The notes below the pieces were generated by a model, which searched no databases, had not been told where the DNA came from, and saw nothing but the letters and a program-made list of their open reading frames with translations. Positions 13,835 to 19,174 of a stretch of DNA of 19,174 nt are shown piece by piece; position 1 is the stretch's first letter; each line of letters begins with the position of its first letter. Made by a program: the position numbers and the translations under genes. The DNA comes from Bacillota bacterium (GTDB lineage: Bacteria > Bacillota > Clostridia > Acetivibrionales > DSM-1351): contig JAEYWA010000015.1 in assembly GCA_023431385.1 (NCBI GenBank), forward strand, positions 1 through 19,174, given 5' to 3'.

Positions 13835-14587
13835 ATGAACTTTAGATTAGTAAGGCATGCAATGATACTGCTTTCGATTAATAACAAGACATTGCTGGTT
13901 GACCCCATTATGTCCGAGAAAGGGAGCCTTGAACCTGTTGAGGGTGTGGAAAACCGAAACTGGAATCCCTTGGTTGATATTTCAGTACCTATAGACACTT
14001 TATCCTCCTGTGATGCCATATTGATTACCCACACTCATCGGGATCACTTTGATAATAAAGCTGCTGAATTTCTTCCTAAGGAAAAGCAGATATTCTGTCA
14101 GCCCGAGGATAGAGAAAGCCTCATAAATCATGGCTTTAAGAAGGTTACAGCAGTAGACGACTCGTTGGAATGGGAAGGCATCCTCATAGCCAGAACCCCT
14201 GCCCGACACGGCTTCGGGGTTGTTGCTATGAAGCTTGCACCTGTGTCGGGCTTCGTGTTGCGCAGTCCAAAGGAGCCCTCAGTATACATTGCCGGCGATA
14301 GCGTATTTTACTCCGAGACAAAGAAGGTACTGGCGAAATATAAACCGGATATAGTAATCTGTAACGCCGGTGAAGCAACCTTATCCACCGGGAGGCCGAT
14401 AACCATGGGAATACAGGATATAGCCAAAATCCATGAGCAGGCACCTTCTTCCAAGATAGTCGCTGTCCACATGGAGGCCTGGAACCATTGCATGCTTACA
14501 AGGGAAGCCCTTGGTAAGTATGTTTCGGAGAACAGACTTCAAGATGTAGTATTAATACCTTACGATGGGCAGGAAATTGTTTTCTGA
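13835..14587 (+). CDS. MBL-fold metal-dependent hydrolase (UlaG-like)
   Basis: The 250-residue protein is a metallo-beta-lactamase-fold hydrolase of the UlaG/L-ascorbate-6-phosphate lactonase-like group. The metal site is HTHRDH (His66, His68, Asp70, His71), with further ligands His125 (TPARHGFG), Asp155 (YIAGDSVFY) and His212 (VAVHMEAWNHC). The opening RHAMILLSINNKTLLVDP is typical of the group. The reaction is not deducible. Small acid, lactone or phosphoester substrates are all known in related proteins. AAAGGAAG precedes ATG 13835. The gene is single and divergent from an Lrp/AsnC regulator that may control it. A hairpin terminator follows. Confidence 0.87.
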   Translation: MNFRLVRHAMILLSINNKTLLVDPIMSEKGSLEPVEGVENRNWNPLVDISVPIDTLSSCDAILITHTHRDHFDNKAAEFLPKEKQIFCQPEDRESLINHGFKKVTAVDDSLEWEGILIARTPARHGFGVVAMKLAPVSGFVLRSPKEPSVYIAGDSVFYSETKKVLAKYKPDIVICNAGEATLSTGRPITMGIQDIAKIHEQAPSSKIVAVHMEAWNHCMLTREALGKYVSENRLQDVVLIPYDGQEIVF

Positions 14588-14597
14588 TTTAATAATA

Positions 14598-14642
14598 AAA
14601 GGGTAGGAAAAAGCTCTTTAGAAGAACATTTTCTTACCCTTT
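14598..14642. terminator. Bidirectional hairpin terminator between convergent genes
   Basis: AAAGGGTAGGAAAA (14598-14611) and TTTTCTTACCCTTT (14629-14642) pair over 14 bases with one G-U pair. An inner TCTT-TAG-AAGA extends the stem. The T-rich tail is better on the minus strand (TTTTATTATT), so it may end the VOC gene transcript as well. Confidence 0.75.
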
Positions 14643-14643
14643 G

Positions 14644-14691
14644 CTATTAGTTTTTGTTTCTATTAGCTTTTGCTGCTATTAGTTCTGGTTT
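14644..14691. repeat. Three tandem 16-bp units (CTATTAGYTTTTGYTK)
   Basis: CTATTAG starts at 14644, 14660 and 14676, giving CTATTAGTTTTTGTTT, CTATTAGCTTTTGCTG and CTATTAGTTCTGGTTT. A decayed fourth unit (CTATCGTTTCGTG) begins at 14693. The repeat lies between the terminator and the end of the VOC gene. No gene is evident in it. Confidence 0.7.
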
Positions 14692-14729
14692 TCTATCGTT
14701 TCGTGTCTTTAGTTCCAACGTCGCCGAGC

Positions 14730-15116
14730 TTACTTGGTTATTTCAACACGGTTTCCGTCGGGATCGGCAACACAGCTTTCAAAATAACCGTCACCGGTCA
14801 CTCTTGGAGGACTGTAAAGTTCATAACCATCCAATACAATTTTTTCTGTAAGCTTTCTAACCGTCTCGCTGTCTCCAACCGAAAAAGCGATATGACTCCA
14901 ACCGTTTACCTTATCCATTACCGGACGTTGTTCCAGTTCGGTATGGTGCATTATCTCAAGGCTGGCTCCGCCATCAAACGTTAAAAAGTAGCTTGAAAAA
15001 CCTTTAGTATTCTTATACATAGAGTTACTTTTACCGCCGAAATATTTGACGTAGTAATCCCTGGACCTTTCAAGATCGGTAGTATACACTGCAACATGAG
15101 TAATTTTTATGTTCAT
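14730..15116 (-). CDS. VOC-superfamily protein (glyoxalase I / bleomycin-resistance fold)
   Basis: The 128-residue protein consists of two beta-alpha-beta-beta-beta units. The four positions that bind metal in glyoxalase I are all filled: His7 (ITHVAVYT), Glu54 (ASLEIMHH), His75 (SHIAFSVGD) and Glu125 (NRVEITK). This makes an active metal-dependent enzyme likely, either glyoxalase I-like detoxification of methylglyoxal with a thiol, or another VOC reaction. I do not assign gloA. ATG 15116 has AAGGAGAA at good distance. The gene stands alone, with its start 68 bases downstream of the end of a possible small ORF on the same strand. Confidence 0.88.
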   Translation of the reverse strand: MNIKITHVAVYTTDLERSRDYYVKYFGGKSNSMYKNTKGFSSYFLTFDGGASLEIMHHTELEQRPVMDKVNGWSHIAFSVGDSETVRKLTEKIVLDGYELYSPPRVTGDGYFESCVADPDGNRVEITK

Positions 15117-15184
15117 AGTAATTCTCCTTCATTTCTGAACAAATATAAACTAAATAAAATCTAGTGTCATTAAAAAAATGCTTC

Positions 15185-15364
15185 TTAAGCAAGTTCAGTT
15201 TTAGAAAGAACTATAAAAACTCTCCTTGAATTATGTAAAAACTGGAATAGTTCATAAAGATTCTGCACACCTACAAGCTTAACACGAAAACTATTAAATT
15301 TTCCATAACAGCTTCGTATCAAAGTAACAATATCAATAGGGTTGAATTGTCTATTTGCAAACAT
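15185..15364 (-). CDS. Small ORF of 59 residues, unknown function
   Basis: The reading frame begins with ATG 15364, has GGAGAAG five to six bases upstream, and starts 33 bases after the stop codon of the GNAT gene on the same strand. The protein begins MFANRQFNPIDIVTLIRSCY and ends IVLSKTELA. It is basic and has alternating hydrophobic residues consistent with a small folded alpha/beta domain. I recognise no family. Composition (balanced residues, usable ribosome site, operon-like spacing) favours a real gene, but the length is short enough that chance, or a relic of a longer gene, cannot be ruled out. Confidence 0.45.
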   Translation of the reverse strand: MFANRQFNPIDIVTLIRSCYGKFNSFRVKLVGVQNLYELFQFLHNSRRVFIVLSKTELA

Positions 15365-15397
15365 ATACGCTTCTCCGCAGTAAGTTATTTACACCTG

Positions 15398-15850
15398 CTA
15401 AACCTCAACATAGTAAATACGTGATTCATCTCCCCAGGGGTGATAACCTGATCCCATATACTTAAAACCAAAGTGCTCATAATATCCAACAAGGTCGGTA
15501 CACAAATATAAACAATCAAATCCGCCTTTTCCAGCATCCAGTTTGGCCTGCTCCAGCAATAGGCCTCCATAGGCATGGCCCCTATAGCTTTCCTCAATAA
15601 ATACTGCGCATACCCAGGGGTAGAGGTCCATCCTGCTGATAAAATCATTGGTGATAAGCCCTGCACAGCCTGCAATTTGTTCACCGTCCATAAGCAGATA
15701 CCATTGAGGCAGTGGTGCTTTAGCTCCTATACAATGTGTAATACAGTCCTCATACACCATCATATTGCTTTCATTTCCCCACTTGCTCTGAAAGTACTTT
15801 ATTGCCCTATCTTTATATTCCTGGCTTTCCTTAACTGATATGATATTCAT
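15398..15850 (-). CDS. GNAT-family N-acetyltransferase
   Basis: The 150-residue protein has the GNAT fold. The acetyl-CoA loop is in VFIEESYRGHAYGGLLLEQA (Y-R-G-H-A-Y-G, about residues 87-97), preceded by the strand LYPWVCAVF. It ends with the typical CTDLVGYYEHFGFKYMGSGY, which matches motif B. The acceptor substrate is unknown; relatives of this size acetylate small molecules or peptides. GAGGA lies upstream of ATG 15850, and an extended -10 promoter is present at 15891. It may be co-transcribed with the small ORF at 15185-15364. Confidence 0.87.
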   Translation of the reverse strand: MNIISVKESQEYKDRAIKYFQSKWGNESNMMVYEDCITHCIGAKAPLPQWYLLMDGEQIAGCAGLITNDFISRMDLYPWVCAVFIEESYRGHAYGGLLLEQAKLDAGKGGFDCLYLCTDLVGYYEHFGFKYMGSGYHPWGDESRIYYVEV

Positions 15851-15890
15851 ATACGTTTTCCTCAGTTTTAATCAAAGTACAACCATTTAC

Positions 15891-15919
15891 ATTATACCAT
15901 ACAGATGACGATCCTTTAA
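15891..15919 (-). promoter_or_regulatory. Promoter of the GNAT gene
   Basis: TTAAAG (15919-15914), a 17-base spacer and TATAAT (15896-15891) preceded by TGG form an extended -10 promoter on the minus strand, 40 bases before the start codon. Confidence 0.65.
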
Positions 15920-15983
15920 CGTTTTTGTATTTTTTGACCAATATATTAATGTATTTTATCACCAATGAATTAAGAGCTTTATC

Positions 15984-16670
15984 CTATTCATCCAGCTTTG
16001 TTCTCTTATAAAGAAAAACATAGAACCCTGTTACAATAATCAGATTGACTAAACAAACAACAATAGTTTCGGCAGACCATTTCTTTCCACCGATCAAGTA
16101 AGCAACCTGTTGTCCAAATAGATATTTTGATATATTGCCAAGACCCTTGTTGAAGTGTGAGAGCATGGGAAGAAATGAAAAAATCATTCCTAATGGTACT
16201 GCAAGGCCACTTGTTGCACTGGGACTCTTTGAAAAAGTTCCGATACACATACCAATCATGATGGAAATAACACTTCCGACTATCCCGGCAGAATAAAACA
16301 TACCAGCACTGATAGTATTACCACCTGACATTAGCATAAAGAAACTTCCGGTGATGCAATCAAAAATCAACACAAATCCTGCTGTGCTAAGAAAAAATTC
16401 CAGTGAAGATATACCAGACATTCTCAATATGCGCAACGTGTTTTTGGCCTTTTCTTCTGCAATCATACTTGATGATACGATAATAGGTGTAAATACGAAA
16501 TGCATTGTTGCAAAAACCGATACAAAAAATGTCATCTCAGTGCCTACTGATTGTGACATAATAAAACATACAGCCGGATATACAATAAACAATATAAGTA
16601 TCTGAACATTCTTTAATACGTCCTTAAAGTCCTTTAGTATTATGGCGGTAATGTGGTTTAGTTCAATCAT
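15984..16670 (-). CDS. ABC-2 type transporter permease
   Basis: This 228-residue membrane protein has about six hydrophobic segments (near residues 20-40, 45-66, 90-112, 120-145, 150-172 and 200-222). It also carries the ABC-2 family element MIAEEKAKNTLRILRMSGIS, the cytoplasmic coupling region after the second segment. It should work with the ATPase encoded immediately upstream; the two genes overlap by four bases (ATGA). It is the last of four genes of the LytTR operon. Small ABC-2 permeases of this kind often export peptides or confer self-protection against them, but no substrate gene is visible. Confidence 0.87.
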   Translation of the reverse strand: MIELNHITAIILKDFKDVLKNVQILILFIVYPAVCFIMSQSVGTEMTFFVSVFATMHFVFTPIIVSSSMIAEEKAKNTLRILRMSGISSLEFFLSTAGFVLIFDCITGSFFMLMSGGNTISAGMFYSAGIVGSVISIMIGMCIGTFSKSPSATSGLAVPLGMIFSFLPMLSHFNKGLGNISKYLFGQQVAYLIGGKKWSAETIVVCLVNLIIVTGFYVFLYKRTKLDE

Positions 16671-17512
16671 ACATTTAATCCCCTTCCGGTTAATCTCATA
16701 AATACAGTTTCAAGGTTGGGTTCGGAAGAGTGAATTGCTTCCACCTTTTCTTCGCTGAAGTATGCGGCAATTTTGTCTGCTGACGTAGAATTGTTTGGCA
16801 TTGTCACTTTGTCCCCATCCTTTAATAATAACTCGATCGTATTTTCCTGATTGTACTTCCTGCACAATTCTGCCGGTATTCCATATTCAACAATTTTTCC
16901 TTCGTTTAATAAAGCAATATTGTCGCAGAGCTTATATGCTTCCTCCATATTATGAGTAGTCAGAAAAATTGTTGTTCCGCTATTTTTAAGTTCTTTCAGA
17001 TATTCATGGATCTCTATGGCTGTCGCCGGATCAAGTCCGCTTGTGGGCTCATCAAGAAATAGCATGTTAGGTTTATGCAGTATTGCCCGTGCTAATAACA
17101 ATCTTTGTTTCATTCCCTTTGATAAACGTCCGGCAGGTGTTTTCATTGCTTCAAATAGACCTACCCTTTTTAAGACAGAATAAATTGCTTCATTCTCAAC
17201 TTTGTTTATTCTTGCAAAAAGCTTTATATTGTCAAAGCAGTTTAGTCTTTCATATATCCCGCAATTATCAAGTACCATTCCAACCTTTCGGTATATTTCA
17301 CCTCCCAGGCTGCTGCAATCCTTTCCAAATACCTTAGCCTGACCATGGTATTTTAATTGTCCGGTTAAAATTTTTATCAGAGTTGTTTTTCCGGCACCCG
17401 AAGGCCCAAGAAGCCCGAAAAGTTCTCCATAACCCACATTAAGGCTGATATTCTCTAAGACCTTTTTTTCTCCAAAAGATTTATCCAAATTCTTTACATC
17501 AATACTGTTCAT
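16667..17512 (-). CDS. ABC transporter ATP-binding protein
   Basis: The 281-residue ATPase has Walker A GPSGAGKT at residues 36-43, the signature LSKGMKQ at 130-136, Walker B LFLDEP at 151-156 followed by TSGLD, and the switch His187 (LTTHNMEEA). Beyond residue 215 is a C-terminal extension of about 65 residues with HSSEPNLETVFMRLTGRGL, as in exporters of the bacitracin/lantibiotic-immunity type. The chosen start, ATG 17512, has GGAGG six bases upstream. In-frame ATGs at 17530 and 17518 lack one. The gene overlaps the upstream DUF3021 gene by 14 bases and the downstream permease gene by four, so all three are translationally coupled. Confidence 0.92.
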   Translation of the reverse strand: MNSIDVKNLDKSFGEKKVLENISLNVGYGELFGLLGPSGAGKTTLIKILTGQLKYHGQAKVFGKDCSSLGGEIYRKVGMVLDNCGIYERLNCFDNIKLFARINKVENEAIYSVLKRVGLFEAMKTPAGRLSKGMKQRLLLARAILHKPNMLFLDEPTSGLDPATAIEIHEYLKELKNSGTTIFLTTHNMEEAYKLCDNIALLNEGKIVEYGIPAELCRKYNQENTIELLLKDGDKVTMPNNSTSADKIAAYFSEEKVEAIHSSEPNLETVFMRLTGRGLNV

Positions 17513-17996
17513 CCCCATCCTCCAATCCATGTTCTCTACGATACCGTTTAAAACCTTTCTCTATTTTTTTGTTTTCAAGCTTTGCTTTCAGAGTTACCAC
17601 TGCAAGACTGAGTACGAGACAAATTCCGAAAGAGATCAGAAATCCGAACCAGGCACTGATATTGTTCAGGGGGAACCAGGAGAACACACCTGAAAATACT
17701 GCTATAATCGGAATTACCGATAATGCCATACCCACTGTTCTCCAAAATGTCATCATATGCTTGAATAATTTACCTGAAAACCAAAAAACCTTTGAACTTT
17801 CCATGACCAGAGAAGCAAGTAAAAACTGAAAAATTGTATCTACTGGAATTCCATCACTTCCAAACATATAAAGCGTTGATATCTCTCCGGCATCCTTGCC
17901 GAAAAAAACAACCGAAAATGCAGTACAAATTACCATGATGGAAAAAGTAATAAAGGTTTCTGAGAAAAAATTAAATATTGTAAACCTTTTTTCCAT
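17499..17996 (-). CDS. DUF3021-family membrane protein
   Basis: The 165-residue protein has four predicted membrane segments, near residues 10-33, 52-75, 86-108 and 112-138. A strongly charged cytoplasmic tail follows (LKAKLENKKIEKGFKRYRRE). Small four-segment proteins of the DUF3021 type are commonly encoded right after a stand-alone LytTR regulator. In the streptococcal LytTR regulatory systems (HdrRM, BrsRM) a membrane protein in that position restrains the regulator. The start follows the LytTR stop after two bases, with GAGGT as ribosome site, so the two products are probably made in a fixed ratio. Assignment to DUF3021 is by pattern and context, without a search. Confidence 0.78.
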   Translation of the reverse strand: MEKRFTIFNFFSETFITFSIMVICTAFSVVFFGKDAGEISTLYMFGSDGIPVDTIFQFLLASLVMESSKVFWFSGKLFKHMMTFWRTVGMALSVIPIIAVFSGVFSWFPLNNISAWFGFLISFGICLVLSLAVVTLKAKLENKKIEKGFKRYRREHGLEDGDEQY

Positions 17997-17998
17997 TG

Positions 17999-18439
17999 TT
18001 ACCTCACCCCCAGTTTCTTTTTTACAAATGGTGCATACTGTCTGGAAACGTATAGTTTCTCACTGTTGCTCATGGTAAGCAGAATCCTGCCGTCAATATC
18101 CGATTTCAATGCTTTTATCTGTTCGAAATTGATAATACACGATTTATTCGCCCAGAAAAATTCTGTTCCATCCAACTGTGCTTCCAACTCGTATAAGCGC
18201 AAGGAAGATTCATATACCTCAGTTTTGGTGTAAAGAAATGTCTTCTTATCCACCGTGTCTATATATAAAATTTCACCTATGTCCAAAATATGTAGCTGAC
18301 CTTTTTTTCCCCCGGTAATTTTCATATCCATAACCCTTACCAGAGAGACCAGCCTTTCTATTTCCGGTGTCAGCTGGCTGCAGGTAATACTTATCTCTGT
18401 TTCTGATACGCTGCTGTCGGTCCGAATATTTATCTTCAT
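17999..18439 (-). CDS. LytTR-domain DNA-binding regulator (stand-alone)
   Basis: The 146-residue protein lacks a receiver domain. Residues 1-44 form a short N-terminal segment, and residues 45-146 form a LytTR DNA-binding domain (ILDIGEILYIDTVDKKTFLYTK, then YELEAQLDGTEFFWANKSCIINFEQIKAL, then VSRQYAPFVKKKLG). Without a phosphorylation site, its activity is probably set by the DUF3021 partner. It is first in the operon LytTR - DUF3021 - ABC ATPase - ABC permease. Its promoter (18463-18491) has two CAAGTTGCA repeats 21 bases apart just upstream, the arrangement bound by LytTR dimers, so it most likely activates its own operon. The leader is only about 17 bases and contains GGGGG as ribosome site. 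Confidence 0.9.
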   Translation of the reverse strand: MKINIRTDSSVSETEISITCSQLTPEIERLVSLVRVMDMKITGGKKGQLHILDIGEILYIDTVDKKTFLYTKTEVYESSLRLYELEAQLDGTEFFWANKSCIINFEQIKALKSDIDGRILLTMSNSEKLYVSRQYAPFVKKKLGVR

Positions 18440-18462
18440 TTTCTGACCCCCATTTCATTTCA

Positions 18463-18491
18463 ATAATATTCTCGGTAATACTTTATTTCAA
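18463..18491 (-). promoter_or_regulatory. Promoter of the LytTR-DUF3021-ABC operon
   Basis: TTGAAA (18491-18486), a 17-base spacer and TATTAT (18468-18463) on the minus strand. The predicted start is near 18456. Confidence 0.75.
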
Positions 18492-18502
18492 GCTTTATAA
18501 AC

Positions 18503-18532
18503 CAAGTTGCAGATAATTGGTATCAAGTTGCA
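18503..18532. promoter_or_regulatory. LytTR-type direct-repeat operator
   Basis: CAAGTTGCA occurs at 18503-18511 and 18524-18532, start-to-start 21 bases, or two helical turns. The nearer copy is 11 bases upstream of the -35 hexamer. Length, spacing and position match direct repeats bound by LytTR proteins such as AgrA and ComE, although the bases only partly fit the published consensus as I recall it. Confidence 0.7.
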
Positions 18533-18625
18533 AAAATGGACTTATGAAATTGATACTTCAAATTTACTTTATAGGAATATTATATATGTAAGTAGTAGAT
18601 ACTGTCTTCTATGGAGGAATGAAAT

Positions 18626-18805
18626 ATGATCGAACTGCAGGCACTTTTAAATGATATAGAAAAATTGCGAGAAAATTTACATGACGTTATTAATCAAAAA
18701 AACGGCATTAATCTGACTGATCCGGAAATTGTATCAGCCAGTGAAATTCTAAATGCTGCTATAACCAAATATAACGAATTAATAAATAAGAAGTCAAAGA
18801 AATGA
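18626..18805 (+). CDS. Small Spo0E-like protein (aspartyl-phosphate phosphatase family)
   Basis: The 59-residue product starts MIELQALLNDIEKLRENLHD and continues VINQKNGINLTDPEIVSASE and ILNAAITKYNELI. This is the two-helix pattern of Spo0E-family phosphatases, which dephosphorylate Spo0A-P and delay sporulation. The signature SQELDxxIxxY aligns with SEILNAAITKY at residues 39-49. The conserved Asp is replaced by Asn43, and Gln by Glu40, so catalytic activity is doubtful. A strong ribosome site GGAGG lies nine bases before ATG 18626. The gene is divergent from the LytTR operon. The assignment rests on motif and length; a search against the Spo0E profile would settle it. Confidence 0.72.
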   Translation: MIELQALLNDIEKLRENLHDVINQKNGINLTDPEIVSASEILNAAITKYNELINKKSKK

Positions 18806-18928
18806 TTTATCCAAACGGTCATTCAGACCCTTTTGTACAGACTTTGTCTGCCGTTCGAGCCCTCTCGGATCCGATTCAATGAGTGCTGTCCTGACAAGTC
18901 AGTTTTGCTTGTATTATAACCGTAATAA

Positions 18929-18977
18929 AAAAACCATTTCAATTAAAATGAGTTTCATTATAATTGAAATGGTTTTT
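18929..18977 (-). terminator. Terminator after the tRNA-Gly genes
   Basis: AAAAACCATTTCAATTA (18929-18945) and TAATTGAAATGGTTTTT (18961-18977) are perfect 17-base arms with a 15-base loop. On the minus strand a run of seven T follows. It starts two bases after the CCA end of the tRNA and probably also stops the Spo0E-like transcript from the other side. Confidence 0.85.
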
Positions 18978-18979
18978 GT

Positions 18980-19053
18980 TGGAGCGGGTGATGGGAATCG
19001 AACCCACGCAATCAGCTTGGAAGGCTGATGTTCTACCATTGAACTACACCCGC
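18980..19053 (-). tRNA. tRNA-Gly (anticodon TCC)
   Basis: The acceptor stem GCGGGTG pairs with CACCCGC, discriminator T, CCA encoded. The anticodon arm is TCAGC-CTTCCAA-GCTGA, with TCC at loop positions 3-5. The T arm contains GGTTCGATTCC and the D arm AGTTCAATGGTAGAAC. It is 74 bases long with CCA. Confidence 0.96.
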
Positions 19054-19060
19054 GTTAGTA

Positions 19061-19135
19061 TGGAGCGGGTTAAGAGATTCGAACTCTCGACTTTCACCTT
19101 GGCAAGGTGACACTCTACCGCTGAGTTAAACCCGC
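19061..19135 (-). tRNA. tRNA-Gly (anticodon GCC)
   Basis: The acceptor stem GCGGGTT pairs with AACCCGC, discriminator T, CCA encoded. The anticodon arm is TCACC-TTGCCAA-GGTGA with GCC. The T arm contains AGTTCGAATCT. It is 75 bases long and ends seven bases before the next tRNA-Gly, so the two are processed from one transcript. Both share almost the same acceptor end, as expected for isoacceptors. Confidence 0.96.
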
Positions 19136-19155
19136 ATCACTATCACGCAAAAGTT

Positions 19156-19161
19156 ATTATA
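19156..19161 (-). promoter_or_regulatory. Possible -10 of the tRNA-Gly promoter
   Basis: TATAAT on the minus strand lies 20 bases upstream of the first tRNA. The -35 would fall outside the window, and further tRNA genes may exist upstream, so this stays tentative. Confidence 0.35.
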
Positions 19162-19174
19162 AAGTGGTTCGCCG

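Noticed and set aside
14654..14984. Plus-strand frames over the VOC gene
   Set aside because: They begin in the 16-bp tandem repeat and are antisense to a gene with all four metal ligands in place.
18806..18926. Possible tRNA remnant (GTTCGAGCC near 18856) after the Spo0E-like gene
   Set aside because: The T-loop-like bases have no pairing stem and no acceptor or anticodon arm around them; only two tiny hairpins are visible.

Overview
The window looks like chromosomal DNA of a low-GC, endospore-forming Firmicute, most likely a member of the Clostridia (a Ruminiclostridium-like genome would fit, but this is an inference from style, not a match). Reasons: strong AGGAGG-type ribosome sites, AT-rich intergenic DNA, a methionine T-box leader, a Spo0E-like protein, a LonB-like protease and CCA-encoding tRNA genes. 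I see no phage, insertion sequence or CRISPR array.

Layout. 1-199: 5' end of an ECF sigma factor gene, minus strand, cut by the window edge. 372-5804 (minus): operon amidohydrolase - tsaE - tsaB - rimI - lon-like protease, with 8-base gene overlaps, read from a promoter near 5950 that has a 17-bp palindrome upstream. 6133-8139 (plus): mntR-like regulator and mntH manganese transporter. 8140-8482: no credible gene, but a long inverted repeat with a possible pseudoknot, a textbook MerR-type promoter and a leader hairpin. 8483-10889 (plus): ABC-2 exporter pair and a MerR/GyrI-like regulator. 10937-13138 (minus): metG under a methionine T-box. 13193-14587: divergent Lrp/AsnC regulator and metallo-beta-lactamase-fold hydrolase. 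14730-15850 (minus): a VOC protein, an unannotatable 59-residue ORF and a GNAT acetyltransferase. 15984-18439 (minus): LytTR regulator - DUF3021 membrane protein - ABC ATPase - ABC permease. 18626-18805 (plus): small Spo0E-like protein. 18980-19135 (minus): two tRNA-Gly genes.

How the parts work together. The first operon joins t6A tRNA modification (TsaB, TsaE), N-terminal acetylation (RimI) and protein quality control (Lon). The mntR-mntH pair is a self-contained manganese uptake and sensing unit. The two ABC exporters each sit beside their likely regulator, and in both cases the promoter carries the DNA signature expected for that regulator family: a 19-bp spacer with dyad for MerR, and 21-bp-spaced direct repeats upstream of the -35 for LytTR.

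The most unusual feature is a dispersed leader repeat. Five clear copies (plus one diverged copy) lie just upstream of genes on the minus strand. Each has a 17-base hairpin whose arms differ between copies while pairing is largely kept. In three unrelated genes (lon, tsaB, metG) the hairpin is followed, at identical spacing, by GATNGGAGA and the ATG, so the repeat appears to carry the ribosome-binding site and start codon with it.
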